DNA of 64,000 nucleotides from Dermatemys mawii. Taxonomy: Eukaryota > Chordata > Testudines > Dermatemydidae. The notes below the pieces were generated by a model, which saw nothing but the letters and a program-made list of their open reading frames with translations, was not told where the DNA came from and did not search any database. Numbering within the stretch: position 1 is the stretch's first letter; each line of letters begins with the position of its first letter. Made by a program: the position numbers and the translations under genes. Positions 48,435 to 59,786 of the stretch are shown piece after piece. Location of the stretch: the NCBI GenBank assembly GCA_007922305.1, contig ML677335.1, positions 19,502,246 through 19,566,245 on the forward strand. The letters are read 5' to 3'.

Positions 48435-49474
48435 TCTGAGTTAATGAAGCTTTTGTGTGGGTAATATTTTTATTTAAGAACCATATTACAGTTTCATTAC
48501 ATGTGCCAAAATATATTAGATGACCAGCTTCAAATGCATTTTAAGAGAGGTAAAATTACTTTCTTCTAGTTCTTTAGTTAAGGTTCTACAAAAGTGGTTC
48601 AGAAACCTGAAATGAAAAGCCAGTAATTCAACAAAATTATTTATTTATTTTAGACTGAACTATGCACAAGATGCTTTCCAAACTCTAAAGATGGATGATC
48701 CCCACTCTGAAGACTGCAGAAGCTAAAAATACACAAGCTGAGTTTAAGGGAAGAGGAATAACAATAGGTAATTTAAAAAATCATTAGGAAGTAATGAGAG
48801 AGAGATTAATCTAATTTCTCGACACAATGTCAAGTATCTAACTGCCTCTGGCAGAACATGCAAAAAAAGAAGTAAAAAACTCCTAACTGACAAGTTGCAA
48901 ATTTCTTGCTACACATCCAAGTAAAAGAAAAGTGCCTGTTACAGTTCATAAAAAGATTGGCAATCACTTGTGTAAACTGATTTCCATAAGTACTTACAAA
49001 AAGTGAACCAGGACAGCATTTGCCATGTACAAATTCTGAATTAAGTTTGAGTAACACATTTAATAGGACAGAGAAGATGACACAGAATATGGCTGCACAC
49101 AATAAAAGAGTTCTTTCAGAATGGTGTGCAGAAGAATGCAGGCAGGCAAGTATCAGGGAAACTGAATAGTCACACGATCCCACACAGCTGGATGTCTCAA
49201 ACAGTTGCATTTATTCTATTTATTCTTGCTATTGCAGAACAAAGAATGGTCAAAAGTGAGCTGGCAAAATCATGTTTGTTTCAGTGTTATGTTTTCGAAG
49301 TAGTGCATAGGAGGTACCTGCACAAACCTTTGTTGCATACAGTGAAATTGCTGCAGGTCATAGATATATTAATTCATGATCCCGATAAAAGATTCTATGG
49401 TTGTATTACTCCCAGCTCCCAACACTCTTGGTATGATAACTAAACACTTTCTTAAACTTTCAGTAGAAACTCAC

Positions 49475-49568
49475 CCCATCTGGTCTGCCATCCGAAGCTG
49501 TAACAATCAAAATGTAGCGATCAGTGCTTTCTCTATCCAAGGGCTTTCCTAAGGCAAGAAGTCCAGAG
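49475..49568 (-). CDS. PCDH15: PCDH15 internal exon, EC6 part 2
   Basis: This 94-bp exon begins with one base that completes the threonine codon of the previous exon, followed by 31 codons reading from [14 protein letters not shown] to TASDGRPDG. The acceptor is a pyrimidine tract ending in ctag, and the donor is GTGAGT directly after GGG, so it ends in phase 0. LDRES carries the LDRE motif and TASDG the mid-repeat aspartate, both calcium ligands of cadherin repeats. The match to the second half of vertebrate PCDH15 EC6 is nearly residue for residue. No stop or frameshift is present. It lies 11,340 bp downstream, in transcript terms, of the previous exon. Confidence 0.94.
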
Positions 49569-50536
49569 CTAGTAAAAAACCAAAACATTAAATTATGTTA
49601 TATTGCAATAGTCTTAAAAACCTATAAGCAAGTTCTCTTGTTCCACTACTATGTTTTAGATGAAAGTTTCCTTTTCAGCAAATATGCCTTAAGCTTTTAG
49701 GATATATTATAACTGGGTGAAGGTTTTGGATGGGTTAATACTTTTAAAATGATGAGCCTATTTCCAATGCTTTGTGCTTGCATACATGTATAATTTAAGA
49801 CTAAAGTAGTGACCTGATGATGTACGGGATTATATGATAGTCCCAGACTGAACTCAAGGCTATTATTCATTCAAGGGGTTTGTACCACTGCCATAAACCA
49901 CACGAGTGAATCTCAAGCAGTGTATTAATCACAACAGATTTCTGATAGCCCTGACAGAAAAGCATTAAGATTATTTGTATTAAACTAGGGAATGTCTCTC
50001 ACAAAGATGCATGTTCTTTGAATGTTTTACAGAAGTCTACTTTTCCATTCATTGCATAAGTGTACTGAATGAGTGTGCAATGAGTCTATTCTTTTTTCAG
50101 TGCTCACCAGTATAGGTACTGTATTCCCTAGTAATAGAAAGTTGTCAATAATGCAGGTGGTGTGTAAAGGAGAATACATCAACCTACCGCTTTTAGGCCA
50201 TGAATGAACTTGTACTGTTCCAAAACATTACAAAACAAAAAATGATGTAAATAACAAAGGCAAATAAAGCAGAGTAGGGTTTGTCGCAGATCTCCATGGT
50301 CAGGAGTCTGACTAACTTCTTAGACTGCTTGTGGTGCCAAGGAACGAGAACAGATTCTCACTGAGACTAACACTCATAATAATCACAAAAATAGCAGTTA
50401 TTGGTATTTATCTAATAGTGATGATCCTCATTTTGTAGGCAGGCTCATTTCTATTTCACCTTGGGTGATCCTTGGGAAGCTCCAACTCCAACTCTGTATT
50501 TTTCTTGTAGCTTTCCCACAGTTTGTAAAAACTGCC

Positions 50537-51327
50537 TGTGGTGGGGCACTGTGAGAGAGTGGGCTAGAACAGGCCAGAGCAGCTGAGCGGGCTGGCAGTC
50601 AAACAGAGAGGGCCTGTGAGAGTCAATCAGGGCTGAGCAAGAGGCCACCAATCAGGGCCAGGCTCAGCGCTATATAAAGGCTGCCCAGGAAGGGAGCAAT
50701 CAGTGACTCCCAGATTTCAAGGGAGAAGGTCTAGCTCCTGAGAGAAAGAGACCAGCACCAGGAACATTGCAGTGGTGGGCAGGTTTGGGGGAGCATAGGA
50801 GAGCTCCAGCCCAATACCTGCCAGGCTAAGCGTCCTGATAGAAAGGGCCTAGAGGGTACGAGGGGCCAGAGGGGAAGTGGCCCAGGGATAGCATTTGGAC
50901 AAGGGGAGCGAAGGAGGGCAGGGAGGCTGCCACTAGAGGGTCCCTGGGTCAGGCCCCAAAGTACTGGGTGGGCCTGGGTCTCTCCCTTCCCCCTTGTACC
51001 GCACCTAGTTGTGGAGGAATGGCTGGAGCAGACTGCAACCAGCCTTTGTGCCAAGGTGCTAGACTGAAGGGTTGTGGTTGGCCATCGTGGCAGGTGCAGT
51101 TAACCTCCCTGCCACAGAAGGGGGTGAGGACGGACTAAGGGGCACTGCTGGAGGGCAGTAACCAGAAGTGGACACCGCCGAGCAAGGAGCAATATGAGTC
51201 TGGATACCAACAGGGGAGCAGAAGATGGACAGGACACCTCTGGCGGAGGATGCCCTGCAGAGCACTGAGCTAATTCCAAGACTAACCAGCAGGAGGCGCC
51301 ACGGTGGTGGGTCCCAAACCCATCACA
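50537..51327 (+). mobile_element. Solo LTR, family B copy 2
   Basis: A 791-bp element from tgtggtggggc to cccatcaca. The ends are short inverted repeats (8 of 9). The flanks ctgcc (50532-50536) and ctgct (51328-51332) are a probable 5-bp target duplication with one change. A TATA box, gctatataaaggctg, lies about 135 bp in, in plus orientation. The interior is GC-rich and the end agactaaccagcaggaggcg matches the LTR at 36117-36809. It has no retroviral genes. Confidence 0.75.
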
Positions 51328-51332
51328 CTGCT

Positions 51333-53060
51333 ATAAAGGATCAGACCTGATATAGATCCAGTCCAGTATCCTGTCTCCGTCAGTGGCTAGCACCCCGTGT
51401 TTTAGAGGTAGGTAAGAGCACCCCAGCAGGCAGATGTGTAGTAATCTGTCCCCCATATTTGGTCTCAGCTTGATATTTAACAGTTAGAAACTCTCAAACT
51501 CTGAAGCATGATGTTTAATATCCCTTCTATAATTTTTTGTCATATTTAATGACGACAACTCTGGATACCCTTGCTTTCCATATAAACACCTAATCCCTTC
51601 CTGAATCTTGGTTAATTCTTGGTCTCAATGAGAATGTGCCACTATGTTCCACAATTTAATTACATATTGTGTGAAAAAGTATTTCCTTTTATCAGGTTTG
51701 AATTTCCCACCTTTTAACTTCGCTGAATGTTCCCGGGTTCTTCTCTTATGAAAGAGGGAGAAAAGACAGACTTTCCCATCTACCTTCCCTTTGCCATGCA
51801 TTATTTTGTAGATGTTTAAGAGCCGCTCCATTTATTTCTAATGCAAACAATCCCAGGCTCTCTTTCCATATGAAAGTTATTCCATGGCTTTGATCATTCT
51901 CATCACCCTTCTTTGAGCTCTTTCTAGTATAGCAATATCAATTTGAAGATGAGATGAACAGTATTGCACACGGCATTCCAGATGAGGTCACTACATTGAT
52001 TTATAGAAAGGTGGTAATAATATTCATCATCCCAGGCCTTATGCAACCTAATATTTTGTTAGCTTTTTTGAACACAGCTGTACAATGAGCAGCAGTCTTC
52101 ATTAAGCTATCTACAATGACATCAAGGTCTCTTTCCTGAAGTGAAAGTTACTTTAGAACCCTGTAAGATGAACTAGTAGTTTTGTTTTTCCCTTCCACCA
52201 TGCATTGCCTTTGCCCTCATGTTGCCCATTCACCAAGGTTGTCTAGATCTCTCGGAATCTTTCAGTCCTTTCCTGTTCTAACGAAAAAATAACTTTGGGT
52301 TATCTGCAAATTTTGCTACCTCACTGGAATGCCCCCTTGCTTCCCTGCCACTTTCCTGATAATTAATAAATATATTAAACAACTTTCAGGAAGCCCACTG
52401 TTAACCATTTCTATGATGAAAATTGACCATTAATCCTATTCTTTGATTTTTATCTCCAGTCCTGCTTTTGATCAATTACAATATTTTGCTTCTCACCTTA
52501 TGACTGGTTAGCGCCTTGAGTATTTCTTGTGCAGGAACTTGTCAGAGGCTTTTTGTAATCAAAATAAATATCTACCAGAGCTTTTATCCACTATTTTATT
52601 GACACATTCGAGAATTGCAAAAGATTGGTTTTTCTTTTCAGAAGCTATGTTGGTCAGACACTATCATATTGTGATCCTCCAAGTGTTTTATTATTCTGTT
52701 TTTATTGATCATTTCAACAAGTTTGCCGGGTACAGATGTAAAGCTTCCAGTATACAACAAACTATATCACTCTTAGAGCCTATTAAAAATACAGGTATAA
52801 CACTTGCTACTCGTAATCCCCTCTTTATTAGTTTTAAAGAGATATTGCACATTGGCTGAGCAACTAACAACAGTTCATAGTTAAGATCCATCAGGCCTCT
52901 TGAATTTATATAATCTGGGTATTTATATTATAAATTTGTTCCAGTACCTCTTCTTTTGACATTTCACTCTCCAAGAGTACCCGTCTTTATTATCAGAAAA
53001 GAGCAGGTCAGCGTAAGAAACTCCCCAACATCCTTGGCAGTGAAGACTACAGTCTATTAT
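51333..53060 (-). pseudogene. CR1/L3-type LINE relic, antisense, strongly decayed
   Basis: Minus-strand remnants of a non-LTR RT polyprotein. Near 52740-52690 is a trace of ...YPANLLKMINKNRIIKHLEDHN, corresponding to the conserved 'PGKLVE..I...I..HL..H' region. Around 51830-51640 the C-terminal tail reads TREHSAKLKGGKFKPDKRKYFFTQ ... LWN. Plus-strand words typical of this family when antisense are attttgctacctcactggaa, aatattttgttagctttttt and atcaaggtctctttcctgaa. The lowest 300 bp look like its 3' UTR. Frames are full of stops. The clade is from memory. Confidence 0.75.
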
Positions 53061-54463
53061 GCCAGTGCTCTCTCTTTGGTCAGCAGGTTAGAGCAAGAAG
53101 ACACTTAAGGGAATGCTAATAGGGTCCAGTGGAATAAGAATAAACAACTAAGGGAAAAATGCATTAATACTCTATATCTTACTTCCACTTCTCTAATCTA
53201 ATGTTTTCTTCATGGGCCGCTAAGCCGGGGAACTCAATTAGTAATTACATTCATCTTATTAAAGACCATTTAACTTTTAGCAAAAATTTTTAATTTCAAT
53301 ATTTTATAAATCAGAAAAGTGGAAACAGCAGTGAATGTCCTGGGATGGTAATTTGCCCCCTTCCAACGTTTTAAAAAGGTTAGATGTTTATTAATAGGCA
53401 CAAAAGAGAAAAACCACTCACTACTTTTAAATAATACACATATCCCCAACTGCCCTTTGTGATGAATTAGCCATTATCTCAATGTAATAAAACAGCTTAA
53501 AATAAAGGTTTAATACACTCCAATAAAATATAAACTGAAGGAAACTGGATTTGCATGTTCTGCTCATGTTCACCATGAATGTTTCCTATTAAGAAAGTTG
53601 TGTTTTACTGTGATAAAATGTTAGCACAGGTAACCTGTTAAAAAAAATGTAATGATTGGGCTCGGAAAGAAAAGTATACTTGTTACAATAAAACGTCCAC
53701 AAGAAATAGTGTTCCATTAACATTACGCTACAGCAGGCTCATTAATCAGCTGTGAATTTTAGACTTAAAATGAAAAGGAAAACATAAGCTGTTTTGCTTT
53801 TTTTCCAATTTCAGTGTATAAAATATTCCCTATTCCAAGCTGTCTCTTGTTACCCCTCTAACATTTGTAATCCAGATAAGCTATGTAGATAAATTAACAT
53901 ACTTCAAGAAATGGTTTAATTATGAGATATTGTGTTGTACTCAGGGTCAAATGGACTGTATGCATTTCAGTTTTATGTATTCCATTGTCATTCCTTGGGC
54001 TTTAGTCAAATATGCATCACTTTTCATGGGGAGCTAATGAAATTCCTAATGACCTCAGATCAGATTCAGATTTTATTTGCCAGAGGGGACAGAACTGAAG
54101 CTTAATTAAATAGACTTTTATGCCAATCCTTAGAATGGAGGCATTATCTAGTTAGTTAGTGAAATGACTGCTAAAGTAGATATACTATACACAGTTAAAA
54201 AAGGTTAACTGATATAGCACTTAGGGACTAGACCATTTCCGGAGTCACAGAATGGGGTTCCCTCATCATGGATTCTCACTGCAAACAATCCTTATGCATT
54301 CTAGATGCAAGATCAACACTAGGTGTTTTATTTACAAATAAATTATAAATATAAATATTTGTTCCTCACAGGATAAGCAAGTGTTTCCCAGAAAGCTTTA
54401 CCTCTTGTGAACACACAAGGCAGAAGAGAAAAGATCACTCCTTTCCAAGATCCTGGGCTTCTC

Positions 54464-54466
54464 TAA
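54464..54466. repeat. Target-site duplication TAA, left
   Basis: The sequence taa directly abuts the Harbinger left end. It is repeated at 58294-58296. Confidence 0.8.
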
Positions 54467-54841
54467 GGCCCTGTCTACACTGGCAAGTTTCTGCATAGTA
54501 AAACAGCTCCCTGCACTATAACTCCTCAGGTGTACACACTGCCAAGCCACTTGGTGCACAAAAACTGTGCAGTTGTAGCGCTCTAAAAAAAACCAGCCCA
54601 ATGAGAGGCGCACTGCTTTCTGCGCCAGGTCTACAGCGCTGCAGTCCAGTGTAGACACAGTGGTAATTACAGCGCTGCAATTAGCCTCTGGGAGGTGTCC
54701 CACAATGCCTGTTCTAACCTCTCTGGTCATCAGTTTGAACTAGTCACCTCCATCCCGTACATTTCTTTGCAAATCTGAAAGTCCCCTTCCTGTTTGCTCG
54801 ATGATGCACACAGTGGTCTCAGCAAATCTTTTCAGGTGACC

Positions 54842-56600
54842 ATGCCTGCTCCACACACCAGACGATCCCCCACTTGGAGCAATGCCGAGCTGCTGGACCT
54901 CACTGGCATTTGGGGAGAGGAAGCCGTCCAGTGCCAGCTGCGCTCCAGCCCTAGGAATTATGATATCTATGGACAGATTACACGATGCATGATAGAAAGA
55001 AGCCATGACCTGGATACATTGCAGTGTAGGGTAAAAGTGAAGGGTAAAAGTGAAGTCTACCACAAGACATGGGAAGCAAACTCCTGCGCCCACTAGCTGC
55101 CAGTTCCACAAAGACCTGGATGCGATACTAGGCAGCAACTCCACCTCCGCTGCAAAGATCTCTGTGGATACTCCACTTGCGTGCCAGTCGAGAGTGGACC
55201 GAGCGAGGAGGAGGAAATATTGGTCGAACATGGGGAGGGGGACTCAGAGGCAGAGGATGACTTAGAGGCCAGAGATGCACGCAGTCAGGGGCTCTTTTCT
55301 ACCCCAGAGGAGTCTAGCCAGTCACAGCAGTTGGATCTTGGCAAAGTGCAAACAGGCTAGAAGTGGATCTGATTTGGGGAATTGCTGAATTGAGTTGTTG
55401 GGGGCAGGAGAGTTGCAGAAAGCAGGCTTGTCTTTCACCTCATGCCTTGTCTGAGTGGCAGAACAGGCTGTTGATTGACTCCCTCACTTCATGGGTATCT
55501 CCCTTAGCGATCTCCAGGAAACTATCATGGAGATAACTGGGCAATCCACTGCTGCAGGTTCCTTGGCAGAGTTGCTTTGTTTCTTGTCCCATTAAAGCTA
55601 ATTTTCCCTCGCCACTTTGCCATTAAAGCGGGGGAGGGAGAGCACCATTGCTGCACACAGGAGAGCCACACAGGGGCCAGGGCGGAAGCTGTGGGCTTGA
55701 AGAACACCCTCCCTTGATTCCCTGCTCATCCTCAGCAGTGAGATCTTCCATAATGATCACCTCCTGTGGAAAGTGTGGGGACAGGAATGATTTTCAGTTC
55801 CCCTGCTACTGTGCTGGCTCTACCCAAGAGCCACTTGCCCAGGGTACAGCAGGATCTGGGAAGAGTGATTTTTCCTGCCCCTGTGGCTACTCATCATTTT
55901 GGCTCACGTGTGCTTGCCTGTGTCAGCCAGTGAGTGACAGGCATGTGAGTACTGGCTGTGTTTTAAATCACCGAATCAATGCAGTCTGTTTTGCAAACAA
56001 TAATGCTTCTGTAAAATGTTCGATTTAAACGTCATAGAGATGCCCTTGGGAGCCTCCCTCTTAGTCATTAGTGGCAGAAAGGCTGTGCAGAATTAGAAAG
56101 TGGCCAAGAAAAACTAAAGAGGACTTTCTCCATGAGGTTATGATGCACTCCGCCGCTGAGAAACAGGAATTGAAGTAGTGGTGGGACAGCGAGAAGAGGG
56201 ACTGAAAGGAGAATATGGCACACCAGAAGGAAGCCATGGAGTGGCTCTTAAATGTTATGGATCGCTCCAGGCAATACTAACTCTTCAAACCGAGCAGCTC
56301 CGTGCCCACCCTTCCCTGCAGCCACTGTCACAAAATTCTTTCCCATGCACTACCCCCACACCGCTAATACATTGTTATCCACCTCCTGGTTCCACTCTCT
56401 ACCCACAACATTCCACTCGTCCCTCCTCACAGTCCAGCAGTGTGGACTTCCAACCCGCATCACTCTGCAGTTTGGCCCTGTTGAAGTACAGTACCCGCTA
56501 CATTGTACTCCAAAGGAGAAGGTTGAATATGATCTCCGGACATACAAATCTGAAGCCATCCTGGGACCCCTCCTGCTCGAGACCTTCCCTTTTCCCATCC
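54842..56600 (+). pseudogene. Harbinger Myb/SANT-like gene, disabled
   Basis: A start at 54842 opens MPAPHTRRSPTWSNAELLDL and continues GIWGEEAVQCQLRS, YDIYGQITRCM and TLQCRVKVK, the Myb/SANT-like DNA-binding domain of the Harbinger accessory protein. A 13-bp tandem duplication (gggtaaaagtgaa twice, about 55029-55054) shifts the frame and leads to TAG at 55094. The true frame resumes with CQFHKDLDAILGSN. Downstream, 56140-56520 holds the C-terminal part (EKQELK, ILTLQTEQLRAHP, LQFGPVEVQYPLHCTPKEK) in shifting frames. The segment 55370-56060 has no such coding and is probably an intron. The polyadenylation signal aataaa lies near 56659. In the family this protein helps bring transposase to the ends. 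Confidence 0.85.
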
Positions 56601-56859
56601 CCCATCTTCCTCCCTGTTGATGATTTTTCCTTTGACTCTCCTCTGGTTGTTGTTCTTTAATAAAAGAATTGTGTTTGTTTGAAAGCAATCTTTATTCTAT
56701 TAAGTGAAAGTAAACAGAGCACTGCAAAGCACCATACAATTATGTTAAGGCCCTTTCTTGCATCGTGCACCAATCACCTCCTAGCATTACAAGCACTGCA
56801 ATCCCGAGCATAGCAACAAATATTAGTGGCTTTTAGCTTCAAATTGCTGCCTCAAGACA

Positions 56860-57926
56860 TCCCTGATCCTTATGGCCCCTCTAATAGCTTGGTGTCCGGC
56901 TGTTCAAACTCAGCCTCCAGCGCTGAATCTCTGTAGTCTGAGTGAAGCTTTCACCCTTCCCTTTACAAATATTATGGAGCATACAGCATGCAACTATGAG
57001 ATAGGAATATTGTCATCGGCATGTCCAGCTTCTGATACAGGCATCATCAGCAGGCTTTTAAATGGCAAAATGCACACACAGTGTTCATTCCGCACTTGCT
57101 TAGCCTGTAGGTGAACCACTCCTTGCTGCTGTCAAGATGCCCCATGGATAGCTTCATAAACCACGGCATTAAGGAGTAGGCAAGGTCTCCCAGGATCACA
57201 ATTGGCATTTTGACTTCCCCTATGGTGATCTTCTGGTCAGGAAGAAAGTCCCTGCTTGTAGCTTCTTGAACAAGCCAGTGCTCCAAAAGATGTATGTGTC
57301 ATGCACCTTTTCGGACCAGTCAGTGTTAATGTGATCCACAAGTGCCTGGAGAACCACTGAGAAATACCCCTTGCAATTAATGTACTCTGTGACTAGGTGG
57401 TCTCGTGCCAGATTGGAATGTGCATGCCATCTACCACCCCTCTGCAGTTAGGGAAGCCCATTTGTGCAAATCCATCCAAAATGTCACGCATGTTGCCCAG
57501 AGTCATGGTCTTTCAGAGCAGGATGTGATTAATAGCCCTGCACACTTCCATCAACACAACTCCAATGGTCAACTTTCCCACTCTGAACTGGTTAGCTACA
57601 GATTAGTAACTGTCTGGAGTAGTCAGCTTCCACAGTGCAATTGTCATGCATGTCTCCAGCGACAGGGCAATTCTCATTCTCGTGTCCTTGCACTGCAGGG
57701 TTGGGATGAGCTCATCACACAGTCCCATGAATGTGGCTTTCCTCATGCAAAAGTTCTGCAGCCACTGCTTGTCATCCCAGAGGTGCAGCACCTCTGTGAA
57801 TGCCACAAGCAATTTTGAGTTGTAGCTACTATGCGTGGCAAAATCAATGTTGCACTCCTCTTGCCTTTGCAGTTTAAGGAATAACTCCAACATTCATGAC
57901 GTGTTGGTAAGAGTAAGCACTATACT
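56860..57926 (-). pseudogene. Harbinger (HARBI1-like) transposase, disabled
   Basis: Minus-strand fragments in order: FCMRKATFMGLCDELIPTL and RIALSLETCMTIALWKL (57790-57610); VVLMEVCRAIN and CRGVVDGMHIPIW (57560-57420, first catalytic aspartate in VDG); VKMPIVILGDLAYSLMPW (57225-57150, second aspartate); and TVCAFCHLKA (57080-57047). The usual VECAFGRLK glutamate of the DDE triad is not present at the last site, and several stops and frameshifts interrupt the gene. It is homologous to the host gene HARBI1 but clearly a transposon copy. Confidence 0.88.
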
Positions 57927-58293
57927 GGTCAGCAGTTAGGGATCCTTTCCTGCAGCCTAAAAGAGGCAGGGCACGCAGTACACAAACCGTTGAAAGATGG
58001 CGCCAAATGCAGACCAAAGCACAGGGATTGCTGGGATGCAAAGCAATACCTCATGGGGCACTGGACACAGGATGGCCAGCGACCCCCTCCGCCTTCCCAC
58101 AAGTCTTACTGGCAAAAGAGAATGAGGTTCTCTGTGGGATAGCTGTCCAGAGTGCACCACTCTGAATAGTGCTGCAAGTGCCGCAAGTGTAAACACACTA
58201 TTGTGCAGGCAGCTGTCAGTGTGAACACACAACAGCAGTTTTCCTTCTGTACTCTCTGACCAGTGCTGTAACTTTGCCAGTGTAGACTTGCCC

Positions 58294-58296
58294 TAA
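58294..58296. repeat. Target-site duplication TAA, right
   Basis: The right copy of the 3-bp TAA duplication flanking the Harbinger element. Confidence 0.8.
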
Positions 58297-58489
58297 CCCT
58301 TCCTTCCAGCTTTCTCTACTCCCTTCTGTCTCACACTGCCTCTCTTTTAACTGTTTCCAGCTGATGAGCAGAATCACCCAATTAATTAGCTGATCACTTA
58401 GTACTTAAACTATAACTGTAATTGTGGTATGGAGGCTGCTGGTGGTGTAGAATGCATGGCCAATCACCCAAGCAACTAAGCTGTCTTGG

Positions 58490-58617
58490 GCATGGACTGC
58501 CTTTTTGTCCTGTATTTGTATCTTTTTGTCCTATATTTGTACAATGCCAAGCACAATGGATCCTAGTCCATAACTGGGGCTCCTAAGTTCCATGGTAATA
58601 AAATAAAATACTAAAAA
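58490..58617 (+). repeat. Old retroposon 3' tail (LINE/SINE)
   Basis: The sequence tgtacaatgccaagcacaat, ggatcctagtcca, aactggggctcctaag followed by a taataaaataaaat tail is an abundant amniote retroposon 3' end that I know as 'gcctagcacaatggggtcct ... actggggctcctaggtgcta'. Whether it is an L2/CR1 or SINE tail I cannot tell. Confidence 0.6.
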
Positions 58618-59498
58618 CTAAAGTGTTGGGTGCCTGTAGGAGCCAGCTTGGAGAGACTATATGAACAGACAAAATGAGGCTACCAAGTGTCTACACTGGA
58701 GCCTCTGTGGCAAGTATGCATTTTAAGATTCTAAGGGACCTGGCAATTGTTACATTGCAGGCAAATGGGACAGACAGTTGTTGTAGAAAGAAGACAAAAC
58801 TCCATATGAATTGAGATGCCATACCAGCAGACAGAAACATAAAAATGAAAAAAAAGAGGACAAGATAGTGAAGTATGAAAGGGAAACTTTTATGAAAACT
58901 AGAACAAAGACAATCTCAGTGATTACTGGAACACTTGGTGTGAACCTTAAGGGTATGAATGAGATCTCAGTAATACCACAGGGATGCAAGACATCACAAT
59001 ACTCAGAAGACATCACATCACAAACCTCCAGAAAACAGGGCTCTCAGGCAGAGCAAGAATTTTAAGGAAAACAAGTGCATCTGAAGAACTAAAATGCTGG
59101 AATTCTGCAGAGGTTTAAACAAAACACCTGAGAACCCAAAGCCTACGAAGTTGATTTGTGGTCAGGATTTATTGATGACTCCTGGAGATAAATGTTAAAC
59201 AGTGGCTTTTCCCTTTTTATGCTTAAACATCTTGGATGTTATTAAGAGTATTTGTTTAAAATGTGAGTAATACAGAGAAATAATAATATGATGATGATTG
59301 ATGTTGATGAGAGTACAACACACTAGTTTTCCACGAATTCCAGTGTCTCCTAATTTGTTTCCTGGCTGAATTCAAAATTGCAGTCTTGGTCTTAACACAA
59401 AAAATCTTTAAAGAATTGATATCCTGAATATCTTATATAGATGTGTGTCCAACAGGGACAATGCAGCTGAAGAAACACAGAATATGACTCTTAGGATA

Positions 59499-59786
59499 CC
59501 TGCAATAAAAAAATCTGTGACACCAGACCTCAGAGCCTGGGTCAGCTGACTCAGGTAAGCAGTGTTTAGGCTGCAGGGCTAAAAACAACAGTGTTGATAT
59601 TCGGGCTTGAACTAGAGCGCAGAATTCTGAGACCTACTCCCCTTGAGGGAGTCTCAGGGCCTGTGCTCCAGCCAGCATCCAAACATCTACACTGTTATTT
59701 TATAGCTCCACACCCTGAGCCCGGCAAGCCTAAGTCAGCTGACCCAGGCCAGCTGTGACCATGTCTATGGGTCTTTTATTGCAGTG
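59499..59786. mobile_element. Palindromic MITE
   Basis: A foldback of about 288 bp. The arms gcctgggtcagctgac (59535-59550) and gtcagctgacccaggc (59734-59749) are perfect 16-bp inverted repeats. The outer ends ctgcaataaaa and ttttattgcag also pair. Internal halves mirror each other (gtgttgatattcgggctt / ccaaacatctacactgtt). It has no coding sequence and no certain target duplication. Confidence 0.75.

Larger units (their letters stand above)
32781..49474 (-). other. PCDH15: PCDH15 intron, 16.7 kb
   Basis: Intron between the EC6 part 2 and EC6/7 exons. It hosts a SINE with MITE (33.3 kb), a solo LTR (36.1 kb), a hAT fragment (36.9 kb), the Penelope-like element (39.2-41.3 kb) and MITEs at 44.0 and 48.1 kb. 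I recognised nothing in 32781-33280, 33740-36110 (apart from a short TG run), 37020-39160, 41350-44020, 44360-48090 and 48440-49474. Confidence 0.85.
54467..58293. mobile_element. PIF/Harbinger DNA transposon, full length but inactive
   Basis: A 3,827-bp element. The terminal inverted repeats ggccctgtctacactggcaa and the reverse complement of ttgccagtgtagacttgccc agree at 17 of 20 positions. A TAA duplication flanks both ends, the typical 3-bp Harbinger target. It contains the two genes expected of an autonomous Harbinger, arranged convergently: a Myb/SANT-like DNA-binding protein on plus and a HARBI1-like transposase on minus. Both are broken. Subterminal ctgcagtgtagac-like words recur. Confidence 0.93.

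Noticed and set aside
49126..49443. 105-codon plus-strand frame next to the EC6 exon
   Set aside because: It is on the opposite strand to the gene, shows no recognisable motif and has no regulatory signals around it.
57047..57893. A host HARBI1 gene
   Set aside because: It lies within transposon termini flanked by TAA, carries stops and has lost a catalytic residue, so it is a transposon copy.
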